Origin: Arbacia lixula
Lineage: Eukaryota; Echinodermata; Echinoidea; Arbacioida; Arbaciidae
Direction: 5' to 3'
DNA: 64,000 bases
NCBI GenBank assembly: GCA_963669155.1
Contig: OZ022588.1
Location: 9,992,567-10,056,566, forward strand
Shown: positions 46,064-59,879 of the stretch, piece by piece
Position numbering within the stretch: the first letter of the stretch is position 1
Layout of the letters: the number at the start of each line of letters is the position of its first letter
Notes under the pieces: model-generated
Seen by the model: only the letters and a program-made list of their open reading frames with translations
The model's database searches: none
Told to the model about the DNA's origin: nothing
Made by a program: the position numbers and the translations under genes

Positions 46064-46345
46064 TCCGAAAAAGTTAGTGACCAAACTCTTTCTATAATTT
46101 TATCAAAATTTCCCTTCGCTCACCCCTAATCTAATTTCCAGTGTGTATAAGATCAGCTATGAACTCCCAGCGAAGGCTGTACGGTTGCCATATTTTTCAA
46201 ACCAGATTTTCTTTTGTTATTCAGGAAGGCACTGACTTATTAGAAATATAGCGTATTGTTTGAAACACCTGAATGTCTAGAATATTAAGGCGGCGGTCAT
46301 AGATGTCTATCCGAGCGCAGTCCATCCATGATTGGTCCTTGGAAG
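46064..46345 (-). repeat. Dispersed repeat, copy 2 of 2
   Basis: The minus strand matches 1711-2016 through most of its length (see that entry). It directly precedes a CT tract and the LINE tail. Confidence 0.7.
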
Positions 46346-46424
46346 GAGCTCGGGATTACAATCCCGTCGAGGTCTCCTCAAATATATATGCCTTCACCCA
46401 ATCTTTCTTTCAATCAATCTCTCT

Positions 46425-46433
46425 CTCTTTCAA

Positions 46434-46477
<44 letters not shown>

Positions 46478-46518
46478 CACTGTCTTTCTCTATTTCTCTG
46501 TATCTCGCTCTCTCTCAC

Positions 46519-46577
<59 letters not shown>

Positions 46578-46693
46578 ACTCTTTCTCTCTCTCCCTCTTT
46601 ACCGCTCCACCCTTCTACCCCTCCCTAGGCTTTGTCTTCTCTCTCTCTCTCTGCCTGTCTGTCTGTACGTCTGTCCGTCTGTCTGTCTGTCTC

Positions 46694-46739
<46 letters not shown>

Positions 46740-46740
46740 C
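46425..46740. repeat. CT and CTGT microsatellite
   Basis: Nearly pure CT at 46437-46472 and 46520-46570, TCTG/TCTGTC variants at 46650-46710. Long Ser/Leu frames here are compositional. Confidence 0.95.
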
Positions 46741-46820
46741 TGCCCTTGGCGTGCGACGTGCGCAGATGAAGGGATTACAACCCCGCCCATGTCTTCAGGT
46801 CTTCTCTCCCTACGTACGTC

Positions 46821-47375
46821 TTCAATTCAATTCAATTCTTTATTCATTTGAATAAACAACTTTCATGAACAATGAATAATAAGGCATCACCAGAAAGCCG
46901 ATGGCTTGTGAGGTGTGATAACCTTTAACATGTGGTTCAAAACTCATAAGTATAAAGTCCATTTTTTAAATGACATACAGTAAGATGAACCCGGGTATAC
47001 AAATTACATACAAATACATACTTAAAAAATACATCAAAGAAAGACTAATAAAAGCAAATACAAACGAAGCATAAAAAAAACAAAGACAAAACAAAAACTA
47101 AAACAGAAACAAAAACAAACGAATGTTTAACAGCTAAGACAATAATCAACAGAGTTAACAGTCTGTAATATCAAAATGTCGAAGTATAATGCGGTTATGT
47201 ATACCTCCATACATCCTTCACACGCCCCGAGGGAAACTCGAATTACAACAAAATACGTGACTACGCACCACCCAAGCAAGGTCGAAAAACCTCCGCGTGC
47301 TCAATCATTTCAATAGTATGAGTGGGTTAATAACTTTGTTGCGGAGGAAAATTACCTTGCGACCTGCCAAAGTTA
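46821..47375 (-). mobile_element. LINE 3' untranslated end, minus strand
   Basis: On the minus strand the sequence ends in GAATTGAATTGAATTGAA, the same type of (GAATT)n end as the LINE at 59040-59070. Upstream of that is A/T-rich, non-coding sequence that stops at the TA target of the Tc1 element. The ORF end of the same LINE appears on the far side at 49535-49800, so the two were probably one element before the insertion. Confidence 0.6.
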
Positions 47376-49072
<1,697 letters not shown>

Positions 49073-49265
49073 TATATGCAGGATCAAGCTACTTGCTCTT
49101 GGGTGCGTCGCAGTATCACAACTATCCACATTCCTGACTTTTCACCATAAAGAGAGTGAGGCTCTAAAAATCAATACTTCTTAATTAACTATATGTCTTA
49201 AAAACACCAAGAAGCTCGCTCTTTATAATGAAACACAAATGTGGCATAGAACACGAAACGCAGGA

Positions 49266-49494
49266 TAGAGAATAGCACCGAAGTGGTGACGCCACATGAG
49301 CATGTTTTCAAGACAATCGGCTCAAACTCACTACAGTGAGAGGCTTAGCCATGTTAGCAGTGTCTATCGGTTTAGTGTCGGGATATCCCTACCACAGCCC
49401 CCGCTGTGATAATCGCTGTTTGCTCGACCGTATAGTTGAGAACCAGTTGTCCGGGCAACTATGCTCAAACGACTTCTCACCTCGGCACTCCATA
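49266..49494. mobile_element. MITE, second copy of the 11.8-kb family
   Basis: The left end AATAGCACCGAAGTGGTGAC and the right end GACTTCTCACCTCGGCACTC are diverged inverted repeats. The interior words TCAAGACAATCGGCTC and GTTTGCTCGACCGTAT align with the 11841-12060 element read on minus. It lies in the 3' region of the minus-strand LINE. Confidence 0.65.
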
Positions 49495-49534
49495 TCACGC
49501 ACTAAAAATGTATCGTTAGTAAGTTATTACTAAT

Positions 49535-49825
49535 AAAGAGACATGAACTGTTTTTAATTGACTTTTGAAGTTACTGATGGAATTCAGATTTTTTTATATT
49601 TGAATCAAAAGAGTTCCAAAATTTCGCTCCTTTAAACTGAATAAAATTTGATTGTGTTAGATGCGAACGACAGGACAAAATTATCACTTTTATGAGTATT
49701 TAAAGTTTTAAGAGTATGGGTTTGGGAATATTGTTCAAAATAATCTGTAAAAACATGTGGCAATAAACCATTTAGAAATTTGAAAACAAAAACTCCGAGT
49801 TTCAACGATATGCGATCATGAATAG
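49535..49825 (-). pseudogene. LINE ORF2 C-terminus, minus strand
   Basis: The minus frame reads KLGVFVFKFLNGLLPHVFTD, YSQTHTLKT, then FIQFKGAKFWNSFDSNIKKS and, after a stop, LQKSIKNSS. This is the usual C-terminal ending of CR1/L2/Jockey-group RT proteins (Y/F-K-x-L-N-G-L-L-P, then F-x-G-A-K-x-W-N-S). It is 5'-truncated at a CT tract. Together with 46821-47375 it forms one LINE relic. Confidence 0.8.
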
Positions 49826-49869
49826 TTAAAGTGTGTACTTCTTCACCCCATCACGCTCTCTGTATCTCT

Positions 49870-49875
49870 CTTCCG

Positions 49876-49911
<36 letters not shown>

Positions 49912-50366
49912 GTTTCTCCCTCTCTGTCTTTCCCGCTCCGCACTTCCTATCCCTCTCTCTGAATTTAATATCTCCATTATTTGTTTGTATGTCTCCCCCC
50001 CCCCCTCTATCTCTCTCTCTCTTTCTTTCTCTCTCCATTTCTCCCTTTTTGCTGCTCCGCCTTTTCATATCGCCTCTCTTTGTTTTTCTGTCCCTCCCGC
50101 TCTCTCTCTCTCCCTCTTGCTCTCTAAATCTCTTTGTCTCTCTCTCTCTGTCTCTCTGTCTCTCCGTCTCTCTCGCTTTCTCTGTATGTCTGTTTCGTCT
50201 GTCTTTTTAGTTCAACACTCTTGTACCTTGTACCTCCCATCCTCTCCCCTCACTTTTTTTAATTTTGCTGTTCTCTTCTGTCTACTCCTCTTTCTTTCTT
50301 TTCCGGCCACTTTCTTTCTCCCCCAGACCTTCCCTCCTCTCTCCTTTTCCCATTTCATCCTTCTTT

Positions 50367-50420
<54 letters not shown>

Positions 50421-50493
50421 GGCGTCTTTCTTCGGAACCCTTTCCAGGCCCTCTCCTCCTCCCCTCTCACTTCCTTCTCTTCTCTCTGTCTGT

Positions 50494-50538
<45 letters not shown>

Positions 50539-50545
50539 TCTCTCT
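49870..50545. repeat. CT-rich microsatellite tract in unit 1
   Basis: Imperfect CT array with C10 runs at 49995 and 50497 and pure CT at 50385-50418. The long Ser/Leu frames are not genes. Confidence 0.95.
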
Positions 50546-51582
50546 CTCATATACACATACCCACACACACACACCCCACCGTTTCTCGCGATTCTCTCTC
50601 AGTATTCTACCCTCAATATTGGGTTGCTTTGCTAAGGGCCCTGTCACATATTGGTGTTCTCAATGGGTTCCTGCGGCGGTCAACGTTACTCGAACCTGCA
50701 TGACATAGGCTTTCTGGCACACCATCCTCATGCGATGCCAGCGACCTGCATGGAAGCGGCCTCAACGCCTTGGTCGCATCTAGGCTTTTAGGACCGGTCA
50801 CATCTGATCGTTTCGCGCACACATGCACCAGACGAATAGAACAATTGCTAAATCAATTTATTCGTCATCTCCATCAATGTCCATTGCTGGCCGAAGTGGT
50901 CTACGAAGGGATATATAACGTATCAAACGTTGCCGTGCATGGAAGGTATAGGCCGAACAAGAAAATGTAGAAACGTTACTGACACAAGACTGAGAAGTCT
51001 GTTGGTCACCAGATGTATGTCATGGTACGCTGTTATTTGAGTCACAAATCACGTGGCTGTAGAGCCTTGGCAATCTATGCACAACGCCAAATTAGGATGA
51101 AAATAAGGGCGTATTAAGAAGTCCTAAGGTTTCCTGTCTCGTGCTTTATCGAACACCGTAAGCATGGCAAGGACTTTATATATACCATACGTGTCATTAA
51201 AAGTTACTAATGACCCAGTAAACATGTTAATGACATCCAATGATCATGCTTGGGCATTTGTGGATACCATACACATGATACACTCGGAATATTGTATGTC
51301 TTTTGTTCGTGTTGACGATTGACACGGTGCGAATACTCCTCAAATAACGAAAAAGTGTGACAGGGGCTTCGTTCTTTATATTCTAGGTCTTCTTCCATAT
51401 TCTGGGTCAGGTATTGCTAGGATTACTATCACTGACTATTGGGCAAGATCATTATTTTCTTATAACGAGAGATAAAGCATTGCTTAACAAATTGTCTACA
51501 TAATCCACATAATGGTATGATTTATTACCCACTGGGTCTTCTCAATTCTAGTTTAGGTTATTTATGAAGCTAGCGGCACTCT

Positions 51583-51950
51583 TTATATAAACACAACAAA
51601 AAGAGTAAGCCCCCCCCCCCCCCCTAAGCAAAATAACATAACTTTTTATCCGAGAGGTTTTGAGCAAAATATCTTGGCAGGATTTTACCTCACTTATTGA
51701 CTACCTTCCGCGTGAAATTCATGTTAATCCAGTCATGCATGAGTGAGCAAACATTAAAGGAAAAATTGTCACTTTTCAAAAGTCACAAGGGTAATTGTTC
51801 ATGCCGTTTTAACAGTACATTTTTGTATTTCTTGTGCGATTTTTATAGTGTATTCACTCAACTATGACATGAAAATGACTAACTTATTTTCACATAGCAG
51901 GTCATGTTGCATCTTTGTCAAAATATCCAGGGTTTGTAAAAGCTTCAAAC
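51583..51950 (+). repeat. Truncated foldback left arm in unit 1
   Basis: This is the left part of the element that is whole at 53572-54320. It is cut at the duplication junction, which shows where the copy ended. Confidence 0.75.
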
Positions 51951-52212
51951 TCGCTCCTTTAAACTGAATAAAATTTGATTGTGATAGATGCAAACGACAG
52001 AACGACAGGACAAAATTATCACTTTTATGAGAATTAAAAGTTTTAAGAGTATGGGTTTGGGAATATTGTACAAAATAATCTGTAAAAACATGTGGCAATA
52101 ACCCATTTAGAAATTTGAAAACAAAAACTCCGAGTTTCAACGATATGCGATCATGAATAGTTAAAGTGTGTACTTCTTCACCCCATCACGCTCTCTGTAT
52201 CTCTCTCTCCCG

Positions 52213-52256
<44 letters not shown>

Positions 52257-53943
52257 GTTTCTCCCTCTCTGTCTTTCCCGCTCCGCCCTTCCTATCCCTC
52301 TCTCTGAATTTAATATCGCCATTATTTGTTTGTATGTCTCCCCCCCCCCCTCTATCTCTCTCTCTTTCTTTCTCTCTCCATTTCTCCCTTTTTGCTGCTC
52401 CGCCTTTTCATATCGCCTCTCTTTGTTTTTCTGTCCCTCCCGCTCTCTCTCTCTCTCTCTTGCTCTCTATATCTCTTTGTCTCTCTCTCTCTGTCTCTCT
52501 GTCTCTCCGTCTCTCTCGCTTTCTCTGTATGTCTGTTTCGTCTGTCTTTTTAGTTCAACTCTCATATACACATACCCACACACACACACCCCACCGTTTC
52601 TCGCGATTCTCTCTCAGTATTCTACCCTCAATATTAGGTTCCTTTGCTAAGGGCCCTGTCACATATTGGTGTTCTAAATGGGTTCCTGCGGCGGTTACTC
52701 GAACCTGCATGACATAGGCTTTCTGGCACACCATCCTGCATGGACATGATGGAAGCGGCTTCAACGCCTTGGTCGCATCTAGGCTTTTAGGACCGGTCAC
52801 ATTTGACATACACCAGACGAATAGAACAATTGCTAAATCAATTTATTCGTCATCTCCATCAATGTCCATTGCTGGCCGAAGTGGTATACGAAGGGATATA
52901 TATATAACGTATCAAACTTTGCCGTACAAGAAAGGTATAGGCCGAACAAGAAAATGGAAAGAAACGTTACTGACACAAGACTGAGAAGTCCGTTGGTCAT
53001 GGGATGTATGTCATGGTACGCTTTTATTTGTGTTACAAATCATGTGGCTGTAGAGCCTTGGCAATCTATGCACAACGCCAAATTGGGATGAAAATAAGGG
53101 CGTATTAAGAAATCCTAAGGTTTCCTGTTCCGTGCTTTATCGAACACCGTAAGCATGGCAAGGACTTTATATATACCATACGTGTCATTAAAAGTTACTA
53201 ATGACCCAGTAAACATGTTAATGACATCCAATGATCATGCTTGGGCATTTGTGGATACCATACACATGATACACTCGGAATATTGTATGTCTTTTGTTCG
53301 TGTTGACGATTGACACGGTGCGAATACTCCTCAAATAACGAAAAAGTGTGACAGGGGCTTCGTTCTTTATATTCTAGGTCTTCTTCCATATTCTGGGTCA
53401 GGTATTGCTAGGATTACTATCACTGACTATTGGGCAAGATCATTATTTTCTTATAACGAGAGATAAAGCATTGCTTAACAAATTGTCTACATAATCCACA
53501 TAATGGTATGATTTATTACCCACTGGGTCTTCTCAATTCTAGTTTAGGTTATTTATGAAGCTAGCGGCACTCTTTATATAAACACAACAAAAAGAGTAAG
53601 CCCCCCCCCCCCCCCTAAGCAAAATAACATAACTTTTTATCTGAGAGGTTTTGGGCAAAATATCTTGGCAGGATTTTACCTCACTTATTGACTACCTTCC
53701 GCGTGAAATTCATGTTAATCCAGTCATGCATGAGTGAGCAAACATTAAAGGAAAAATTGTCACTTTTCAAAAGTCACAAGGGTAATTGTTCATGCCGTTT
53801 TAACAGTACATTTTTGTATTTCTTGTGCGATTTTTATAGTGTATTCACTCAACTATGACATGAAAATGACTAACTTATTTTCACATAGCAGGTCATGTTG
53901 CATCTTTGTCAAAATATCCAGGGTTTGTAAAAGCTTCAAACTC
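51951..53943. repeat. Tandem segmental duplication, unit 2 (1993 bp)
   Basis: It starts again with the LINE C-terminal sequence (minus frame 51862-52140 crosses the junction) and runs to GCTTCAAACTC at 53943. Small differences from unit 1 are scattered substitutions, a short repeat CAGAACGACAGG near 52010 and the lack of 331 bases. The junction has at most a TC overlap between the two parental sequences. Confidence 0.95.
52195..52560. repeat. CT-rich microsatellite tract in unit 2
   Basis: Same tract as 49870-50215 with a longer pure CT core (52218-52252). Confidence 0.95.
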
Positions 53944-54320
53944 AAGAGGGATAAATATTTTGTAAGCTGCGCTCACTCAACCAGAAAATGGGTTAAGTGT
54001 TGGGATAGGTGTTAGTGTGTCGAGATAAACAATGCAAAGACATAAATTATGTACCAGAAATGGAATTCATTAAAATTCATATGACAGAATCCCAAGATTG
54101 CCCTTGTGACTTTTGAAAAGTGAAATTTTTCCTTTAATGTGTGCTCACTCGTGGATGGCTAAGTGCATTAATGTGATTTTCACACGAAAGTTAGTCAATA
54201 CATGGTCAATACGTGAAGGTACAATCCTGTTAAGTTATGTTGCTCAAAACCTCTTGAATAAAAAGATATGCTATTTTGCTTAGGGGGTGGGGAGACTTAC
54301 TTTTTTGTGTGTTTACATCA
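53572..54320. mobile_element. Foldback element, about 750 bp
   Basis: Left arm 53572-53790 (ATAAACACAACAAAAAGAGT, C run, CTAAGCAAAATAACATAACT) and right arm 54085-54320 (CTATTTTGCTTAGGGGGTGG, ACTTTTTTGTGTGTTTACAT) are reverse complements. The centre holds no frame. Only the left arm was copied into duplication unit 1. Confidence 0.8.
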
Positions 54321-54407
54321 AACTAGTCTGGATGTGTGTGTGTTTGTTATTCATGGACCTCTACCCGATGCGTACATGTCGACACAAGATAAAATAAGAG
54401 GCATATA

Positions 54408-54857
54408 CAGTGTGTCCCAGACAAAAGGAAACCGAGATTCTGTGTTATTTCTCTGGTTGACTTAAAAAAATCATGGAATATCAAACACATTAGAAAGCAC
54501 GGTGTTTCTTCTTTCATTTGACACCTAACATGATAGATAAGAGTCATGCATTGAGGAGCAACAGGTGTTTAAAAAATAATTGTCAAAATCAAGTTGCGCA
54601 GGACAAATGGTCAAGATTTGTAAAGAAGCATCAACGTAATGCAAACAACATTTATTATTCTACACAAAACGTTTCTGACATCGATCACTTGTAATTGCTT
54701 GAAATCAGTCATGCGTGAACAATTCAACGTGAATTTGGTAACAAATGAAAGAAGATACTTTACTCTTAATATTGCTGTTATTTTTTATAATAATATGATA
54801 TTTTATGATTATGTTATCGACCTCCAAAAACGGGTTTCCTTTTTTTCTGGGACACGC
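54408..54857. mobile_element. Mariner/Tc1-type non-autonomous element, about 450 bp
   Basis: The ends CAGTGTGTCCCAGACAAAAG and TTTTTTTCTGGGACACGC are inverted repeats next to TA dinucleotides, and GGAAACC / GGTTTCC follows inside. No transposase frame is present. The TGTGTCCCA terminus is of mariner type by resemblance. Confidence 0.7.
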
Positions 54858-54869
54858 TATATAACACAC

Positions 54870-56860
54870 CAGTCCACAGCCCTCGTAGAACGTGTTGATG
54901 CCTCTGAGCCAGGTTTCTCCTCATCTCTCTCCCCTTCACCCTTTCTCATTCACGTTGGGATGTTTGTGTCCGAAGTAGGATCTCTTAACGGGTACCTAAC
55001 TTCTGCTCCGACATCCTACAGCTGCCACTGGATTTCCATTAAAAATTTAAAAACACGTATGGAGACTAACTTCAGGGAATTTGTGATTGATGGCAATCAC
55101 ATAGTAGTTCTCAATCAATAGAAAATAAACTAATAATGAATAATACTACTAATAATAGTGTCTACATCGAAATATTTACATCTTATATGGTAGCCATATC
55201 ATACACCTCATCTTGACAATCACGTTCCCTGACTGATTATGATAGCTTCAACTTAACTTCTTTTGAGCTGTTTATAGTTCAATATTTGCATTGATATCAA
55301 TATTTCTTGTTTTGGCAAAGATATCGGTCAATATTACTTTAGTTTGCATAGTTATACAATAGTATATAAATAGAGACTGTTCTCAGGGACATGGCTAAAA
55401 TTATAGGCACAACATAACTGTTTTGTGATCACTGTCATATGTATGTATTTATTCCTGAAAGAACAGACAATCTACATGCACGATCAAACTAAACTAAATC
55501 CTTTACACGTCTGTTGGAAGAAAGTCAAATTCAAGAAAAAAGAAAAGACTTTATGATATTCATAAATCTTTAAGTTCAATTAAACTGCACAGACACCAGA
55601 AGAAAGCGAAGTTAAGTTTATAGAAACTTTAACATTTAAACCAATTAACCTTAAATGCACATACATTAGTAGATTTCCCCATATAAATCGGCCATAACAG
55701 TATTGTAAAACTGCTTATCCTTTTCCCCACAACCCTTTGTTCAGTGAAATTTGTAACTATTATGAACTCGGATTATTTGTTCATTGTTGCACAGATTTTG
55801 TAAAGATATGTTTAAATTCAGCGCATAGGCTAACATGGAATAAACCCTTTAATGCACTACTTAATAAATCAGATATCCCATTCATCATAACAACTCATCA
55901 AAACAGCTATCAAAAGTCAATTTGACAACTGTGTATCACATCTCCACTGAAATTGAATTAGATGCATCATTGTGTTGTTTGTAATAACGGACACGGCGAA
56001 CACTAAAAACAAGCCAACAGCACTTCTGTAATTGGTTTCTGTGACGTCACACTCAATAACCCCCCTTGGTGGGCTGAGTGTTGAGTGCTTCAGGCTAGGT
56101 TGTTCTATAGTGTCATGTGCCCGGCGTCGTGTACAACCCTGTGTCTCGCCTATCGGAGCTATCGGAGCTATCGGTGCTATCGCTGTTACCTCCTCGCCTA
56201 ACCCCCTCGCCTCACTTGGGTGGCATCCGCATTTCATGTCCAGAGTAGTGTGGTTGACGGGGTGCACGACCGTTCTTAAAGCATCCTATTACCGCGGGAA
56301 CATACGCGTTTGTAAACTCAAGTATGTTTAAGTACAAGGAGTACCATCAGCCGTTTAATTAATGCAGATTCATTGTACTCTCCTTCTAGTCACACAAGAA
56401 TGCTTTACAAAGATTTTCTCTTTGATCTATATGTTTAATGCCGCGGATTTTCTGGACGATTTTGCCTGGATTTTATTTATGAAGAATTTGGGGAAATATC
56501 CTCACCCCATATGCTTGCGCAGCTGTGATATGTAATACCTTCAATGCAAATATAAAGATTCAATCGAGGAATATTGTTACAATATGGCAAAAAGACTCGA
56601 AACGTGATATCAAGCTTCAGTATAAAAATATCAATTTGACAATGTTTCGCATCATATCCCATTAAAAATTGCGTGAAACGTTACATTAAGATATTTTCCT
56701 TTCAGACAAGTAACATGAAAAACGTGTCCAGCCACGCCCAAGCTAGTATTTCTATCTCAAAAAGGATGAACTTTCGTATTCGCTTATCCTTATCAAGTAC
56801 ATAATAAGCACTTAGTGACAAATTAAAAGTTCAGCAGCGAAAGCTGAAATGTATGCATGT
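54870..56860. other. No recognised gene
   Basis: A half copy of the 1.55-kb MITE lies at 55375-55430. A nine-base unit (CTATCGGAG and variants) repeats four times at about 56150-56186. Bases 56040-56290 are GC-balanced with open frames on both strands but no known protein. Confidence 0.4.
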
Positions 56861-56869
56861 ATAATGTGG

Positions 56870-56995
56870 ATGACCTATTATAAAATCCAGGTTAACGTGA
56901 CGCAATCACATAAGTATCATATTGTTAAGAGCAGCTGCTAGTCATGCATATTAAGTGGCGGAATCAAACCTTGTCCATTGATATCCATCCCTGGT
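56870..56995 (+). repeat. Single arm of the 41.2-41.8-kb element
   Basis: GATGACCTATTATAAAATCC, AGAGCAGCTGCTAGTCATGC and TTAAGTGGCGGAATCAAA match 41720-41815. Confidence 0.7.
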
Positions 56996-57219
56996 AAACT
57001 GAATGGCTTCATTATGTCTTGGTACTAAGAGGATTAAGAGTGACGAAGAAAGTTGGGGGAGAGAACAGAAATGCCTCGCAAATTGGGAAGACCGGACTTG
57101 AAAGGAATATGTGTATACACCCTATGCGTTTCGTTTTATAATGATAGAAATAGAAAACGTGATAAAAACAAATGGAAAAAAGAAACGATGATAAAACAAT
57201 GGGAAGTATTATGGGAGGG

Positions 57220-57320
57220 GAAAGAGAAAGTGAGATGGAGAGAGACGGGAAAATGGAGAAAGAGAAAAGGGGAGGGAATGAGATATGATAGGAGAATGAA
57301 TGAGAAGGGAGGGGGGGGGG
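57220..57320. repeat. Purine-rich patch
   Basis: GA-rich sequence with G10 near 57311. Confidence 0.8.
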
Positions 57321-57329
57321 TCGTCACAT

Positions 57330-57880
57330 TGATGCCAACAAGTCGACCCGAATGATTATACGATCTTTGAGAGATTTTCGGAGGTCACCCACAACCTTAC
57401 AAAACACAACCATTCACTGCAAGCTGTTGCTCTTCTTCATTGAGGGAATTGTGCTTACAACTAAAACACATGTAAACTCACCCAGCTATTTCGAGCAGAA
57501 AACAAAAACCCGCCATCGCGCCTGGAAGGCATGGAAAGGGTGATGATATGAGGTAGCAGCTAAATCCCGCGCCATCAATGGTGGGTTGGCGGGTCAGGCT
57601 GCTATGCGCGAATCTGGGTTTCTGGCCGGGGTGCGAGATAAACGGGTAACATCATCTGGCGCCGAGCTTGGTGGAGCACTCTTAAGAATGCATCAATGGT
57701 GGTTACATCCAAGATCTACGAGGAGATGTGGATGGTGGTCATTGGAGACATTGAACTCACTTAGCCTATTCGCTGATTGGTGCTGCTGTTGGAGAGGAGA
57801 GGGCCGTGGTTGGTACACTTAAGTGTTCTAGTTCAAGCGAGATGGCTAAGACAAATGCTATCTCGTTATGTATCTCCCGT
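57330..57880. other. No recognised gene
   Basis: GC-balanced sequence at 57540-57830 directly precedes the LINE relic, with open frames on both strands but no protein I can name. It could be a diverged upstream part of the LINE or an unrelated sequence. Confidence 0.35.
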
Positions 57881-57884
57881 TCCC

Positions 57885-58300
57885 CACTGGTCACATCATC
57901 CGCATGTCTGTATTCATTATTTGTCCCATGTTTGGAATTTGGAGCACCGGTCTGGGCATCAGGCCTTACCGTGGCACAGGCGGACAACATTGAGCGAGTC
58001 CAGAAGAGGGCACTAAGGATAATAACTGGGACATTTCCAGACACAATATCCTATGCGGAACTTCTTGACTCTCTCAATGTTGCAAGCTTGTCCTCAAGGA
58101 GGTCTGTACTCTGTAAAAGGTTTGCACAATCAATACTTACCTCAACCCGTCATTGTCATCTCTTGCCTGAAACACGACAAATGGAATCTGGACGTGTCCT
58201 GCGAAACTCCTCGCAGCTCACCATTCCTCGAATGAGAACAGATCGGTATAAGCAATCGCCGATCCCTCATTTTGTCCGGTTGATAAATTCAAACTTATAA
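57885..58300 (+). pseudogene. LINE reverse transcriptase C-terminus
   Basis: The frame reads CLEFGAPVWASGLTVAQADN, IERVQKRALRIITGTF, then LLDSLNVASLSSRRSVLCKR, FAQSIL, LLPETR, LRNSSQLTIPRMRTDRYKQS and PIPHFVRLINSNL. This is the post-RT C-terminal region of a non-LTR retrotransposon ORF2 (E-Y/F-G-A-P-V-W, E-R-V-Q-K-R-A, then R-T-x-R-Y-x-x-S-x-I-P). The frame is open for about 135 codons to its stop, so this end is well kept, but no RT domain precedes it. It is 5'-truncated. Confidence 0.88.
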
Positions 58301-59070
58301 TTACTTGCTTGTCTGTGTGTAATCACTTATCTATATTATATTTCAATTACCTATTATTTTTTTTTTTAAACAGAATGTTATAAGTCTCCGGACTCTCGTT
58401 AAACAATCTGCAAACCATTGTCAATCCCCCAAATTATCTGATTGATAAATTTAAACCTATAATTATTTTCTATTCTGTTAGGCTGTTAGTCCAGTCTACC
58501 GCAACAATGTCAATGTTTTTGTTTTTGTTTTTGTTGTTGTTATCTCTTATCATTTTCATTATCAGTTGCCTTTATGAATGAATTGTGTGGTTTTTTTTTT
58601 CAATTTTAAACTGAATGTTTTAAGTCTCTGGATGTTACTTTGACAATCTATATATAAACCATCGCCGATCCCTTAATAGTTTGACAAATTCAAACCTATA
58701 ATTATTTGTACTTAATCTGTTAGTCCAGTCTGTCACAATAAGGCTAAAGTATTTTAGTTGATCTACATTATATATGATTTACCCATTTAAATGATTGTAT
58801 TTTATTTGCAAACTAAATGTTATAAGTTTCCCTACTTTCTCTTAATCTATGAATAATCGCTGATCGAATTCAAAGTTATAATTATTTACTTGTCTGTTAG
58901 TTTGTCACAATGAAGTTTTGTAGTTATCTGTTATGTATGTCATATATGATTTATCTACATGTATATGAATGATTGTATTTTGTTTGTAAACTGAATGCCA
59001 TAAGTCCCCGGACTTTCTATTTCAGTATGCTTTTATCAATAAACCAAAATTGAATTGAATTGAATTGAAT
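58290..59070 (+). repeat. LINE 3' tail with four tandem units and (GAATT)n end
   Basis: Each unit contains AAACTGAATGTTATAAGTCT, a CCGGACTTTCTxTT stretch, AATTCAAACCTATAATTATT and CTGTTAGTCCAGTCTGTCAC or variants. ATAAGTCT-type anchors are near 58380, 58620, 58820 and 58998. The array ends with TTGAATTGAATTGAATTGAA at 59050-59070. Confidence 0.8.
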
Positions 59071-59602
59071 TGATAGAGCTTTCGGCCTTGAAAATACAGA
59101 AAACCTATTTAACACTAATAACGCGACCTATATATGCTAAGCTTTGACTGTCTTATGTATAACTGAACATCAAGATACATCGCCATGAAATATTGCAATC
59201 AAATTGAAACATGACAAAGAAATCAAGATTACACAAAATATTTTTCATAATGGTACTAAATTTTGGAAGACATTGATTATTTTCCCTCGTTTGTTTGTTC
59301 ATCTGTTCATGGCATAAGAAAAAACGAAATCAAATTTAATAGATCTATCATAATGTTAAACATTGGTGTAAAATTATGTACAACCACTTAATACAATGTT
59401 GTAGAAGTCTTTGAAACGCGAAGAGAAACTTTGATGGTGTACTTAACAACGAGTTTGACAAGAATCCGCACTCATGGCTAAAATCAGCTGTAGTCACACG
59501 CAAATATATGCCTTCGATGTCAAAGTTTATAATCAGGGTAGTTATCGAATCCCCATCATTTTGTGTATGCAATGAATGAATAAACAATTAATACCTTCAT
59601 TG

Positions 59603-59870
59603 GTCTTTGAATGTTTCCATGGTGAGAGTGTACTAATAAATACTACCTGGGAAATGTCAGAAAGAAACCTATAGTTACTTGCAAAACGCACTCTATTTTA
59701 AGTACACATTTCCTTTCTCTCTCTCTCTCTCTCTCTCTTTTATTTCCTTTTCTTTATAGCTTCTTTGTGATTAGTTCACAACGTCCCTTTATTTTCGGTT
59801 TAAAAGGAACCGAAGCTAAAAACAGTCTTGTTAGGAAAGTGTTATGAAAGAACAAAATAATATCTCTTCT
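59603..59870 (+). repeat. Second copy of the hammerhead-bearing insertion, deleted inside
   Basis: TCTTTGAATGTTTCCATGGT and GAGAGTGTACTAATAAATAC match 2332-2372 almost exactly. After a jump, GAAAGAAACCTATAGTTACT and TTTATTTTCGGTTTAAAA match 2690-2860. The hammerhead region and the right inverted repeat are missing. Confidence 0.75.
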
Positions 59871-59879
59871 TTTCACTGT

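Larger units (their letters stand above)
49624..51950. repeat. Tandem segmental duplication, unit 1 (2327 bp)
   Basis: It begins inside the LINE C-terminus and ends at GCTTCAAAC in a foldback element. It is nearly identical to 51951-53943. It has an extra 331 bases (about 50216-50546, CT-rich) that unit 2 lacks. A 63-codon minus frame at 51207-51398 is identical in both units but unrecognised. Confidence 0.95.

Noticed and set aside
46303-46855. Two long overlapping plus frames (175-182 codons)
   Set aside because: Ser/Leu repeat from the CT/CTGT microsatellite.
49833-50708. Long frames over the duplicated CT tracts (also 52166-52717)
   Set aside because: Compositional; the same frames recur only because the segment is duplicated.
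54639-55121. 160-codon plus frame
   Set aside because: It runs from inside the mariner-type element across its end into flanking DNA, so a natural protein is unlikely; no domain seen.
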